A stretch of 25,543 bases of DNA from positions 1 to 25,543 of the forward strand of contig JAAAJB010000520.1 of NCBI GenBank assembly GCA_016098155.1, given 5' to 3'. Under the pieces are notes generated by a model. The model was given only the letters and a program-made list of their open reading frames with translations. It was not told where the DNA came from and made no database searches. Below, in pieces: positions 1-10,363 of this stretch (the stretch's first letter is position 1; the number at the start of each line of letters is the position of its first letter). Source of the stretch: Actinomortierella ambigua (lineage: Eukaryota > Mortierellomycota > Mortierellomycetes > Mortierellales > Mortierellaceae). A program made the position numbers and the translations under genes.

Positions 1-225
1 AAAAAAAAAAACAGGAGTGCAACACAAACACCGTCACTTCTTGGGTCACAACGAGCAAGGTTATGATGGAAACAACGCCCTTTTATAGCGCTCAAAGGAG
101 AGAGGTACTACTAGAACGGCAGGTCACAGGCTACGCACTTCAATGGAGAGGAGGGGTCCCGTTCAAAAGGAGAGAGGTACCGCAACGGCAAGAGACCATT
201 CAAAGTCTTGACTGCTGGTGGCCAG

Positions 226-1155
226 TTACCAGGAGCGAAGCCTGCGGAAGGGGAGACGGTACTGACGAGGAGAGTCGTCCAAGCTCACAACGGGTCGAAG
301 CCTCCAGATCTGGTTGGGGTTCTTGCGAATGACTGCGAGACCAGCCAGTGGTGGGTTGCCGTAGCTCAACTCGGAGACCGCTCGGGCGGATATGTCGCCA
401 CGTGCAGTGATAATCTGCACGATGCTATTCTGGATCGTCAACACGCGGAACATGGATTTATGACGGGTAATCTTCAGCGGCTCGTCAACTCTGTCTGAGG
501 AATATGAAAGGTAGAGACCAGTCTCACGGTTCTGGATCGAGACAAGGTCACGGGGACCTTCCTTCCTCACCGTCCAGATGGTAAGCTCGGACGGACGATT
601 GAGAAGGTAGACAAGACTAGAAGGTTCTCGACCAATAATACCGATGAAGCGAAAGTTCTCATGCATAAACATAAAATCTCCTTCAGGTGCAAAGGGAGTC
701 AGGTCTAGTTCAAGAGGCTGAAACCTCCATGCCTGGGATTCCTCCTTGTCTTGCTCGGTAAGACCGAGCTTGGGTGGGTAGATGTGACTTGGAAGCGCAC
801 CAAAGACAAGATCGCTCCCCTCGAGACCGATCTGGAACCCCTTCTTAACTGGCTCAATCTTCCACTGTACGCGTTCCATGGTCAGGGTTAGCGGAGTGCC
901 TGTCTCCTTCTCCTCACAGCCGAGATAGAGACCTGATCTGATGTCCATGATAGACCCTCCGGCGTCTATATGCCAAAGCACAGAACCGCCTCCACGGTCG
1001 ATAATGGCACGGCTGCCAGTAGTATGGCCGTCTACACTGAGGGGCATGCCTTGCAATGACAGTGTGAAGATGCCAACGGGAGGCTTGAAGGCAGCACACA
1101 CCTGGAGGATGGCCAACAGGAGGAAGGTGGCGAGCACCGAGAGACGGTGGATCAT
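226..1155 (-). CDS. Secreted double beta-trefoil-like protein, copy A
   Basis: This single-exon gene encodes 309 residues. I chose the ATG at 1155 because it opens a classical signal peptide (basic IHR, then a leucine-rich core, cleavage near residue 22) and sits about 90 nt downstream of a TATA box. The open frame runs further upstream, but through the TATA box. The mature protein has two similar halves, about residues 25-148 and 156-288. Each has a P-x-G-x-F opening strand, a G-L-Y-L strand in the middle and a closing Q-x-W-R-x-x-P motif (QAWRFQP, QIWRLRP). This layout fits two beta-trefoil folds of the ricin-B-like or fungal I66 protease-inhibitor type; which of these it is cannot be settled by eye. 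It probably acts outside the cell on glycans or proteases (inference). Only Cys20 (inside the signal peptide) and Cys80 are present. A near-identical tandem copy follows at 2217-3146, which supports a real gene. Confidence 0.85.
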   Translation of the reverse strand: MIHRLSVLATFLLLAILQVCAAFKPPVGIFTLSLQGMPLSVDGHTTGSRAIIDRGGGSVLWHIDAGGSIMDIRSGLYLGCEEKETGTPLTLTMERVQWKIEPVKKGFQIGLEGSDLVFGALPSHIYPPKLGLTEQDKEESQAWRFQPLELDLTPFAPEGDFMFMHENFRFIGIIGREPSSLVYLLNRPSELTIWTVRKEGPRDLVSIQNRETGLYLSYSSDRVDEPLKITRHKSMFRVLTIQNSIVQIITARGDISARAVSELSYGNPPLAGLAVIRKNPNQIWRLRPVVSLDDSPRQYRLPFRRLRSW

Positions 1156-1242
1156 GTTGTAGTTGTGTTGTGGGAGGTGGGTGAGTAGACGGATGGAGAG
1201 ACAAGGAGGAGGCAATGACGCCCTGCTATGACTGGAGGATCT

Positions 1243-1252
1243 GCTTTTATAG
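1243..1252 (-). promoter_or_regulatory. TATA box of copy A
   Basis: The minus strand reads CTATAAAAGC, 88-97 nt upstream of the ATG at 1155. The same ten bases occur at the same position in copy B (3234-3243). The leader just before the ATG (ACAACACAACTACAACATG) is also identical between A and B. Confidence 0.7.
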
Positions 1253-1803
1253 TCGAGTAGAACTTGGCTCTCACGCTCAAGCATTGAACACATTGTTGGA
1301 TGTGGTTGAGTATGCCTATTTTGATTTGGTTGGATGGACGATTGTCTTTCCTGCAACGAAAATCACACGCGTGAACAAGTACCATCCATCTTTGAGTGCT
1401 CTTACCAGTGTCCATCGAAAGGCGAGGCGCAAGCGCCCCTCCTTCTGATCATTCACATTCTATGGCATGTTTGAAGGCAAAAGCGTCCTGTATTGTGCAC
1501 GGACCTCCTCCGTGGGAAAGACATCTTCTTACTCAGGGGTGAGAATATCATGTCCCTGTCAATTAAATGCCGATGAGCTATTCTGCTTTGCTCACTATTT
1601 CGTTTGTGCGACAAAAAAGCAACGGTGTTTACGGGAGCCTCCAGATTTTCAACATACAAGCAATACCAGCAACTGCAGTGGACAATATTCCATCATTGAT
1701 TGGACACTGAGAAGGAGATCTGTCTTGTAACTGCATAGTCACGTATACATGGGCGAAAAAACCTTGTTCGTTTGATTGTTGCAGGCAAAGGATTGTAAAA
1801 GGT

Positions 1804-2112
1804 TCGCGAGGGCAGTTTGCTCCGCTGCTTCCTCCTGCCCCCCAATGCCTTTGGGACAAGTGTTGGAGTGGAGGTTGTAGCTAACGAATGTAGGAAGAGG
1901 AGTTGTCATGAGAACGAAGGGACGCTGTGAGACTCATGCCGGACCTCAAGTGTCATCGCTCAATTAGCACGCTTCACCTGCAGATCCAGATCTTTGCTCT
2001 TCCAGCATTGCTTGCACATGGAGAATAGAAATGCAAAGCAGACACGCCTCTTCGTTGATCACAACGGGTAAGCCTACCACCATTCAAGGATTAAAACACC
2101 GTCATTTTTATT
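1804..2112. other. Spacer between duplication units A and B
   Basis: I see no gene here. The left edge marks the end of the region similar to unit B's upstream flank; the right edge is the 3' end of copy B. A minus-strand AATAAA (2107-2112) about 105 nt after copy B's stop codon may be its polyadenylation signal. Confidence 0.5.
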
Positions 2113-2216
2113 GTCACAGGCTACGCACTTCAAGGGGGAGGGGGAGTCCCGTTTAAAAAAGAGAGAGGTACCGCAACAGCAAGAGGCCATGCAAGGTCTT
2201 GACTGCCGGTGGTCAA

Positions 2217-3146
2217 TTACCAGAAGCGAAGTCTGCGGAAGGGGAGACGGTACTGACGAGGAGAGTCGTCCAAGCCCGCAACGGGTCGAAGCCTCCAGAT
2301 CTGGTTGGGGTTCTTGTGAATGACTGCGAGACCAGCCAGTGGGGGATTGCCGCGGTTCAATTCGGAGACCGCTCGGGCGGATATGTCGTCATGTGCAGTG
2401 ACAATCTGCACGATGTTATTCTGGATCGTCAATATGCGGAACATGGATTTATGACGGGTAATCGCCAGCGGCTGATCAACTATGTCTGAGGAATATGAAA
2501 GGTAGAGACCAGTTTCACGGTTCTGGATCGAGACAAGGTCACGGGGACCTTCCTTCCTCACCGTCCAGATGGTAAGCTCGGACGGACGATCGAGAAGGTA
2601 GACAAGACTAGAAGGTTCTCGGTCAATAATACCGATGAAGCGAAAGTTCGCATGCATAAACATGAAATCTCCTTCAGGTGCATAGGGAGTCGGGTCTAGC
2701 TGAAGAGGCTGAAGCCTCCATGCCTGGGAGCCCTCCTTGTCTTGCTTGGTAAGACCGACCTCGGGTGGGTAGATGTGACGTGGAAGCGCACCAAAGACAA
2801 GATCGGTCCCCTCGAGACCGATCTGGAACCCCCTCTTAACTGGCTCAATCTTCCACTGTACGGGTTCGTTGGTCAGGATTAGCGGAGCGCCTGTCTCCTT
2901 CTTCTCGTAGCCGAGATAAAGACGTGATCTGGTGTCCATGATAGACCCACTGGGGTCTAAATACCAAATCCTAGAATCGCGTGCAGGGTCGAGAATAGCA
3001 CGGTCGCCAGGATTATGGCCGTCTACTTCGAGGGACATGCCTTGGAATGACAGTATGAAGTAGCCAACTGGAGGCCTGAAGGCAGCACACACCTGGAGGA
3101 TGACCAATAGGAGAAAGGTGGCCAGCACCGAGAGACGGTGGATCAT
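2217..3146 (-). CDS. Secreted double beta-trefoil-like protein, copy B
   Basis: This is a 309-residue paralogue of copy A with the same length, signal peptide, start context and two-half architecture (FRPPVG...QAWRLQP, then APEGDF...QIWRLRP). Most of the protein is nearly identical to copy A, especially residues 185-225. Residues about 44-68 differ strongly: copy A has TTGSRAIIDRGGG where copy B has NPGDRAILDPARD, and other changes follow. The frame is intact throughout and the TATA box and leader are kept, so both copies look functional. The likely role is an extracellular carbohydrate- or protease-binding protein (inference from fold, not a proven match). The closest alternative is any other beta-trefoil family. 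The DNA upstream of 3146 also reads open but is promoter. Confidence 0.85.
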   Translation of the reverse strand: MIHRLSVLATFLLLVILQVCAAFRPPVGYFILSFQGMSLEVDGHNPGDRAILDPARDSRIWYLDPSGSIMDTRSRLYLGYEKKETGAPLILTNEPVQWKIEPVKRGFQIGLEGTDLVFGALPRHIYPPEVGLTKQDKEGSQAWRLQPLQLDPTPYAPEGDFMFMHANFRFIGIIDREPSSLVYLLDRPSELTIWTVRKEGPRDLVSIQNRETGLYLSYSSDIVDQPLAITRHKSMFRILTIQNNIVQIVTAHDDISARAVSELNRGNPPLAGLAVIHKNPNQIWRLRPVAGLDDSPRQYRLPFRRLRFW

Positions 3147-3233
3147 GTTGTAGTTGTGTTGTGGGGGGTGGGTGAGTAATCGGATGGAGAGACAAGGAGA
3201 AGGCAATGACGCCCAGCCATGGCAGGGGGATCT

Positions 3234-3243
3234 GCTTTTATAG
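3234..3243 (-). promoter_or_regulatory. TATA box of copy B
   Basis: CTATAAAAGC on the minus strand, 88-97 nt upstream of the ATG at 3146, the same sequence and spacing as in copy A. Conservation of both motif and spacing within otherwise diverging flanks supports function. Confidence 0.7.
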
Positions 3244-3769
3244 TCAAAGAGAACTTTGGTTCTCACGCTGAAGTATTGAGCAAATTTTAGGTGAGGTTGA
3301 GCACGCCTTTTTTGATGGATGATTGTTGTCTCCCCTGCATCTGCAAAAGGTCGCGGAAAAATCCCACGCGTATCATCCATCTTAGTGTGCTCACCACTGC
3401 CTATGCAGAAAGTATTGACTATTCTGAACTTTCACGCCCAACGGCATGTTTGGAAGCGTAAGCGTTGTGTTTTGTGTACTCACCCCCCTTCCCTGGGGGA
3501 GAGATGTCTTCGTATTCAGGGGTGAGAAAACTATTAATAAATACTATTTCGTGTGCTTACGAAAGGTTTCTATGGTCCTCCAGATTTTCAACAGACTAGC
3601 ACCATGAAAAACTACGCTTGCATGTTCACGAAGAGATCTGTCTCCTCGTTGCATAGGGTGCATATATGTGAGTGAGAGGACATTCCTGTTTATTGTTTCA
3701 GGCAAAGGATTGTGAAAGGTCCATTCTAAGGAGAACGATACTGCGATAGCAAGGACCATCCGATAATTT

Positions 3770-5010
3770 TTGTGCCTACCAGAAGCGAAGTCAGTGGAAA
3801 GGGAGATGGCACTGCTGAGGAGAGTTGTCATAGTGTATTGCTAGCGGAAGGCTCCACGTCCGATCGGAGTACATGCGAATATCTGTGAGACGAACCATTG
3901 GTGGGCAGGAACGGTTGAGTAATTCGACGACCGCCCGAGGGGATGAGCCCATAACTCCTGTGACAATCTGAACTTCGTGGTCTTCGACTTGAAAGAGCTC
4001 GAAGACCCATGGTATGTCCGTAATCATCAGCATCCCGTTGGGTAGATGTGGGCCGTACGAAAGATGGAGGCCAAATTTGCGGTTCTGGATCGAAATCAGA
4101 CCAGGGGAAGGCATAGCGCCTCACCACCCAGATGGTGGTAGGAGGTGCACGGTGGAAAAAAATAGCTCAGGCTGAAAACTGCATCATCAAGAGGTAGAGG
4201 TCGTTCCGAAACACAAGTTCGCAATCGCCCTCAGGGATAGAGAAAGCCAAATAATGATCTCGAGTAAGCTGTTGCACCCGTGCCTGGGGAATTCATTGAC
4301 TTGTATGGCAAAAACCATACGTATGAAAGACGGGATGAAAGCGTGCCGAATACAAGGTTACATACTGTGTGGGGCACGGATTTCGAACGTTCCTCGAAAA
4401 CTCACGATCTTCCATTGCACAAGTTTCGAGGTCAGGGTCAGCAAAGCATGCATATCCTTGTTCTTCCAGCCGAGATAGAGATCCGATTGGATATCCGTCA
4501 TAGATCCACGGGAGTTTATGTCCCCAGTCGCGTATTTGCCCCCAATGGCGAGAAGAGCACGGCTGCCAAGCTCACGATTCTCGACATCGAGGAGCAGATT
4601 GAGCGTCGACAGCCTGATGCCATCGACGGTAGGCCGTAGGGAAGTGTAAGCCTGGAGGATGGCCAACAGGAGGAAGGTTGCGAGCAGCGAGAGATTTTGG
4701 TCATGTTGTTTGTGTTGTGGAGTAGAACTTGATTCTCACGCTCAAGTATTGACCACATTGTTTGATATGGTTGAGCACGCCTTTGATTTGATTGGATGGA
4801 TGGGGGCTACCGCGTCTGCATCTACAGGAGGTCGCGACGAAAGGAACACGAGACTCTCGCGCTGGAATATGCACCATCCATCTCGAGGGTTAGGCGAAAG
4901 CACTCTTCATTCTGATCGTGGCATGATTCTGTTGTAAGCGAAGTGTTGAGTGCATGGACCCCCTTCGTGAGAGAGAAGTGTCTTCTCTGCCATATCCTAA
5001 CAGATAAAAA
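3770..5010 (-). repeat. Tandem duplication unit C, decayed
   Basis: Third unit of the array, shortened by deletions. It keeps recognisable gene sequence and a short upstream flank; for example the string ttctcacgctcaagtattga near 4733 matches copy A near 1269. The 3' end near 3780-3791 keeps accagaagcgaagtc, also found near 2219 in unit B. Confidence 0.7.
3791..4704 (-). pseudogene. Broken third copy of the trefoil gene
   Basis: A start-like ATG lies at 4704, where the leader ACAACATG is still visible. The frame shifts within the first few codons, so the leucine-rich signal peptide continues in another frame (open to 4358). The segment 4358-4666 aligns with residues about 13-110 of copies A and B (DIQSDLYLG, VQWKI). 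The middle, about 4110-4357, is degenerate; homology can be followed through PEGD-like wording and includes an in-frame TGA near 4165. Another shift near 4105 restores the C-terminal part (LISIQNRKFGLHLSYG). The normal end is replaced by a TGA at 3791-3793, four codons early, followed by the family's LRFW and a stop in the same frame. The TATA box is gone. These are several independent lesions, so this is a pseudogene. Confidence 0.85.
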
Positions 5011-6570
5011 TTGCCATGCCTAAAAAATGAGCTCAGTGGCCAGACTTAGTACCGAAGATAAAAATGGTTGGGGCGGTGTAGGTGATTGGTGCCAGCTTTC
5101 ATTTACTATCATAATAGGCTGGCATATCAATGTGATTTCAAGGGTCACATCCTTGGCGCGGAATAGATAAGTACGCCTTCATAGACAACAAACATGTGAG
5201 GTTCAGTGAGAGCGGCAGAGTGTCATAACACCCTGACTCTTACGATGAAGTTATTTGAAGACCTAGAGAGGCTGTGCTAGGGTGAGCCTTGATGCCCGAT
5301 GCTGTGGTAGTGTTGACATGCTTGGTTCTCAGAAGTGGCTAACCATGAGAAGTTTGGATTATTGGCTAAGGATAGTATTGTCCACCTCACCTGTGTGCCT
5401 GCATTTTGTTTTCGACAATGTTCTATTATTTTATTTTCGCACTCTTACAAAGTTAAGGAAGGTAACAGATTCAGCCGCGAGCGAGATGCAGAGGATCGAT
5501 CAAGCCTCTTCTATCGAGGGCATGCGATTGCAGTTGCGCCACATCCTTCTCACTTGTTTATGTCACTATGTCACGATGTGCCGACACAATCGCCTTTGAA
5601 AACAAGCATGCAGAAGGCACAGAAAGACGAGTGTCGAAGAGGCTTGGATTTTTTTTGGACAGTCTGCTGCGTATCCGAAATTGATGACTTGTGAGTAACG
5701 CGGATTACACCATGTAAATCCATGTGATGAGACATATTTACAGCAAAGAATGAGAAGTGCGGCTAATAATTTCACAAAACGGGTCTTTTGGTAATCACAC
5801 GATAGCTGCACTGACTGGTGTAGCTAAACATGCCGAAGGAACACATTGCTTTATTTTGGTTCAATCGTTGCTTAGTAAATATTCCCTGGTACTACACCTG
5901 TACACGGTACAGTATTGTCTATAGCCGGCTCCATGGCTCGTGACCGGTTATGGTTGTTGCCAGCTTGAGCACTCATGAATATTTCAGTCAGATTAGTTCT
6001 TGGTTGGATTTGAACACGATCAGGGACGGTGGTGGGGGATACCTGAAATGCTGGCGTACTTACGAGAAGAACAGGCAGAGCCAAACCAGCCTTTCAAATT
6101 TTGTCCGCCTAACGGATTCTCCTGATAAAGTCAATAATATTTGAGACGTGAGTGTGGCCAAAGAGGCGGCCAATTCTCCACAATCCTGAGGACTGACCAA
6201 TTTCGCCATTCATCATAAATAAACTGTCCACAATGTGACATTCACCACTTCGATCCCTTTTCTCGCTACTCGCCGTCAACAAACAAACTTTACACTTATC
6301 CTGTCGAAATCTCTATCGAGACCCTGTACCCAATTTGCTACGGACACAGGTCCAAGGGCGATCCACAGTGGCCTTACGGCTGGCGCAGGCAATCTCACCT
6401 GCGAAATACCACAAAGCCGAGCTCCTCCGTCGGGCGTTTATTGTCAATCTGGTAAATGACCCCCCTATGCATGACTACCTCTCTCTCGTTCGCGTCGTGC
6501 GATGAAGAGGCGTATTTGGCAGGAGTTTCGCTAGTGTATGGGACGACATATAAGACCTGAGGAGTTGGAG
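4705..6570. other. Gene-poor stretch, one unrecognised open frame
   Basis: No recognisable gene. The first 300 bases are the decayed flank of unit C. At 5335-5694 (plus) there is an open frame of 119 residues. It ends next to a good donor (gtgagt at 5692) and is followed about 50 nt later by a plausible acceptor (tttacag near 5741), which would lead to a stop within a few codons. I could not find a convincing first exon, and the peptide matches nothing I know. It may be a gene remnant or chance. Confidence 0.3.
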
Positions 6571-7700
6571 TCAATTATCGGAGGGGCCTAAATACGACCC
6601 TGTGCCACTCGCGGTGGACAGCCTGACCAAGGCCGTTTGCTTCATCAACTGGATAACATTGTCGAGCTTGAGCTTCAGCCAGTGGGTGGCGAGAGGTACC
6701 TCGAGAAAGTCTCGGAATTGGCGTGTTTGAGAATGATTGTACTTGACTACGAGCACGAAGAGAATGTCGATGACATATACGCTGTGGCTTTTCGCCTGGT
6801 GAAGGCTATCCAGCTCCAACATGGTCGTAATCAACTACGAGACTGCATAGTCCCAAGACACCCATTCGTATGGAAGCTTGACGACTTGCTTCCTTGGCAG
6901 ATAGAATTGGATTCGTAACTTCCGCCGCTTGAGGTGCTAAAGGATCTGCCCATCGAGGAACCCCGACGTATGGATCAATATCTGGCCAGACTAGAAACGC
7001 TGGCTTTTGGCCGGGGTATGAACCCATTCTGGGTATCGATTTTTACATCACTATCCCAATCTGCCCGCTTGGCGTGCGCTCCAATGCTGTCGAGCTCTCA
7101 CCAGACTTTCCATCGAGACCGATCTGAAAACGATGGATGACGCTGATTTGTTTGCATGGGCAGCACGGGAGGCGCGAGGTCGAGATACCGGTCAGCTACT
7201 GGCACCTGCTGTTCCATTGAAGGATCTCGCTTTGTGTATGGATGCGTTGGATGCGCTGGGTGAACGTGGCGCGCGCAGAGTCATCAGGGATGCAGTTGTT
7301 AGGTTTGCCGGGTCGCTTCGTTCACTACGCTTCGTTTTCGGTGAACTAGACGGAACACGGAGCGGCCGCGATGGCGACAACAAAGAGAAAGATAGTCCGC
7401 TACTCTGGCATCAATCCATCTGCGATGAGACTCGGATGCTGCCTCAATTGGGGACAGCCTATATTCTTACGCGGTCAACTCTGACGAGTTGACGACGAGG
7501 TGAGGCTCCAGCAAAGTGAATCATAGGTACGACCGGAAAGGGGTCATGGACTCACTGCGCCGGAGCTGGGGTTCGAGCTAGACAGGGCCGATAGGCCTAG
7601 GTCCTCGCCTTCATCCTCAGCCTCCGATCTAGCTGCATCGTCGTCTGCAGACCTAAACTCCACATTGGCAACAATGTGCGTTGCGAAGAATTTCAGGTAG
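6571..7700 (+). pseudogene. Decayed leucine-rich (F-box/LRR-like) gene
   Basis: Coding-like sequence is split over frames. Frame 1 from 6619 reads leucine-rich text (LDNIVELELQPVGGERYLEK, then LACLRMIVLDYE) up to a TAA at 6916-6918. It resumes in the same frame straight after the stop (LPPLEVLKDLPIEEPRRMD) and continues to SLSQSARL near 7072. The sense then jumps to frame 2 (CCRALTRLSIETDL, then DDADLFAWAAREARG) and runs to a TGA at 7490-7492. A further fragment with a serine-rich tail lies at about 7530-7697. The repeated L-x-x-L-x-L spacing suggests an F-box/LRR-type protein of a large family I associate with Mortierella; the family assignment is from memory. At least one stop and two frameshifts argue for a pseudogene rather than introns, because no good splice sites sit at the junctions. 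Confidence 0.55.
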
Positions 7701-8511
7701 ATTTTGCCGCTTTCAACATTGGGACAACTGTGCTGTCGGCTTCGCGCTACTCTCTGTCATCAGCGCGATGATGCCACCATTCACACCTCATGAATGCCAG
7801 AATCATACCTGAAACTTCCACCTGCACCCATCATCTCGATGACGACGCGTAGTGATATTTGTGTAAGTAGCGCAGACCCTAATGTCAACAATGTACACTT
7901 ATGAGAAGGAGAGTTTCAAGTCTGAGACAGTTGTAAGATTTTGAAATCCAGACTCTTGCTCCGACTCTCCACACGCATTTTAGTCTTGTGATCGGGAACA
8001 GCTGGTTGGCCCGACACTTCTAGAGTCGCGTGTATCGATAGCCCAAGTGTACATTGTATTCGGTACCTTTGTTGCAAGGAATGAATCCCTGAGGGGCATT
8101 CACGCCTTGTGATAAGAGATTCTAAGCCATCACGTACATACCCTTGTTCTTGTGTCAGGATTGATTCCGTTATGAAAATTTCTTGGATTCAGTTGTAGAC
8201 AAGTACTCTTTCGTTTCCTTTCCTCTCCGTTTCCCCTCTCCCCTCTCCCTCCCTCTCTCTCTCTCTCTCTCCATACCCTTCCATGCAGTCGATCGGCTTT
8301 GAGCTGCATTCTGCAGCCAAGAGTGGATACATGTGCATGTTTAGAGGGAGGAGCATTTTGTGTCTACACGCCTATGCTGTGTCCAGGTGCACGTGTTTAC
8401 CCATCCATGTTCATTGTCTACAAACAACAAGTAGATTCTCACGCTTTTCGAAAGGAATGATAAAGGCAGAGCGAAAGTCTTTTTTTCTTCGTCTCAAAGA
8501 GAAATGGTTTT
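7701..8511. other. Intergenic, CT-rich tract
   Basis: No gene seen. A pyrimidine tract with a pure (CT)n run lies at about 8252-8271. The right part overlaps the 3' end of the minus-strand transporter transcript. Confidence 0.5.
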
Positions 8512-8517
8512 TTTATT
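8512..8517 (-). terminator. Polyadenylation signal of the peptide transporter
   Basis: AATAAA on the minus strand, 33 nt beyond the stop codon at 8550, a typical distance. Confidence 0.5.
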
Positions 8518-8549
8518 ATGAAGGTATATTACAAAGAAGGGATGGTTGA

Positions 8550-10363
8550 TTACTGCTTCATCAGAGCATACTCGGCCTCCTTGGCAAGACGAGATGGCTC
8601 GTTGATGGAGATACGAGCCTTGCGAGGAGTGTAGTAGTAGGCAGCAATGCAGTACAGGACAAGACCACCAAGACCGACACCAGAGTAAATCCAGTTGCGG
8701 GTGGTAGAGTCAATGCCGGCCTCGACCATGGCAGGGTCAAAGATGGTGATCCAGACCGAGCCGAACGAGACGGCAACGAGCCAGAAGGAAGTAGAGACGG
8801 CACGGAACTGACGACCGGCCTCGACGTACATGAACTGGACACCAGTGGGCGAGAACATGCACTCACCGAGAGTGAGGATGAACCATTGAGGGAACTGAGC
8901 CCAGCCCGAGATACACTCCTCGCAGTACATGCCGTCGTTCTTGGTGGCATCCTCCATCTTGCGACCAGCACTGAGGTAGGCGTTCTCAACCGACTTGTTG
9001 ATGCCAGCGGAGAGGGCGAAGGACAGAATGACAAGGAAGTAGCCGACACCCATGCGGCGGGTCAGGGTGAAGTTCCAGCCGCGGCGCTCGCAGAAGGGGT
9101 AAACAACATAGGCCAGGATGGGGACGAGGATGATGATCAGGATGGTATTGATGATGGAGAATTGAACCTGCAGAACCTTGGAGTTGCGACCGAACAGGGC
9201 ACCGTTCATGAGGTAGTACTGGTTGGCCCACTCGTTGGAGTTTTGGTTGTACAGCATCCAGCAGAACGACATGGGGAACACGATGGGCACCAGCACAAGA
9301 CCGAAATCGCGCACCTCATCCACAAAGACGGCACCATACTCGGCCTCGGCAAAGTTGAGCCAGTGGCCCTTGGCCTCGCGCTCGGCAGGGCTAGCCTTGC
9401 GGTAGCGGCCCATGGCGAGCGTAGCAGCCTTGACAGCCTTCCAAGGCAAGAACTCGCCCAGTGGTGGCACAATGCGGTACCAGCGGTGACCGATGGCAAA
9501 GACCACCAGAGCCAAGAAGAAGACGATCGTGGGCAGCAAGAAACCATAGGTGTAGCAGGTCTCCAGACCCAGGCAGGGCTTATCGGCAATGAGGGGCACA
9601 ATGAACTGAGTGAGGAGACCACCAACGTTGATAGAGACATAGAAGAGCGAGAAGAAGCGATCCTTGGCCAACTCCTGGGAAGGCAGGTACTGGTCACCAC
9701 CGTGGGAGGAGACGCAGGGCTTGATACCACCCGTGCCAAGAGCAATAATAATCATGGGCAAGAAAGTAAGGCCGCGAGAGACTGTGCCGACAGGGCCGAG
9801 CAGGCCGGGAACAGCAAAGACAGTAAGCAAGATCATACCAATGAGATAAACAATGGAGAACGAAATAATAGTCCACCTATTACAGAGGGAAAGAAAACAT
9901 GGGCTGTGGTTAGCACGGACTGTTCACCGAAATCCAAGGGCCGAGAGTGCTTGGAGGGTTTCCATGGAGAGAAAATTTAAAAAAAAAAAAAATCTTACCA
10001 TTTGCCGAGGAAAGAATCCGAAACAGCAGCACCGATCAGAGGGAAGAAGTAGGCCAACATGGTGAAGGTCGTCGAGTAAACCTTGGCGGCGGTTGGGTCC
10101 ATGCCCGTGATATCACGGAAGTACTTGTTCAAGTTGGGCTGGACACCATAGTAGCAGAAACGCTCACCAAACTCGTTGGGCAGAATGAAGTAAATGGCGG
10201 TCGGGTGCTTGTTGGGGTTGGCGAGAAGCTTGGCATCAAGCTCAGCATTCAGGCGAGCCTCGAGCTCCAGAAGCTCCTTCTCATGCTCTGTGAGAAGGTC
10301 ATACTGGTTGACGTCACGCTTCTCTGTGCCGTCTTGCACATCAATCTCATGCTTCTCAGACAT
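8550..10363 (-). CDS. PTR2: Proton-coupled di/tripeptide transporter (POT/PTR2 family)
   Basis: There are two exons, 10363-9999 and 9876-8550, joined across a 122-nt intron (donor GTAAGA, acceptor AATAG). The protein has 563 residues, normal for fungal PTR2. The junction splits a Trp codon within KWWTIISFS. Family hallmarks are all present: ExxERF near residues 64-69 (EFGERF), a first PTR2 signature around residues 106-130 (IGAAVSDSFLGKW), GTGGIKPCVSSHGGDQY at 169-185, the second signature FYVSINVGG near 200-208, a W-x3-N-Q-x-S-x-x-W segment in the middle, and PQWF...GE...SPTG...Y at about 451-473. About a dozen hydrophobic segments fit a major facilitator fold. It should import small peptides at the plasma membrane with protons. 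The ATG at 10363 has a good context (ACCATGTC) and begins a charged cytosolic tail. An open extension to 10522 is low-complexity leader. Confidence 0.95.

Larger units (their letters stand above)
122..1803 (-). repeat. Tandem duplication unit A (trefoil gene plus flanks)
   Basis: Unit A matches unit B (about 2113-3723) from the shared 3'-flank string starting near 124 (tcacaggctacgcacttcaa) through the gene and promoter. The match continues into upstream DNA as far as the shared string aggcaaaggattgt near 1785. The offset between A and B at the gene is 1991 bp. A short motif, aaaggagagaggtac, occurs twice just downstream of the gene (near 94-108 and 166-180), a smaller local duplication found only in this copy. 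Confidence 0.8.
2113..3723 (-). repeat. Tandem duplication unit B
   Basis: Second unit of the array. It carries an intact gene and TATA box plus about 480 bp of upstream DNA that still aligns with unit A. Shared strings include cctccagattttcaaca (near 1639 and 3575), caggggtgagaa (near 1534 and 3519) and aggcaaaggattgt (near 1785 and 3702). The upstream flank is more diverged and indel-rich than the genes. Confidence 0.8.
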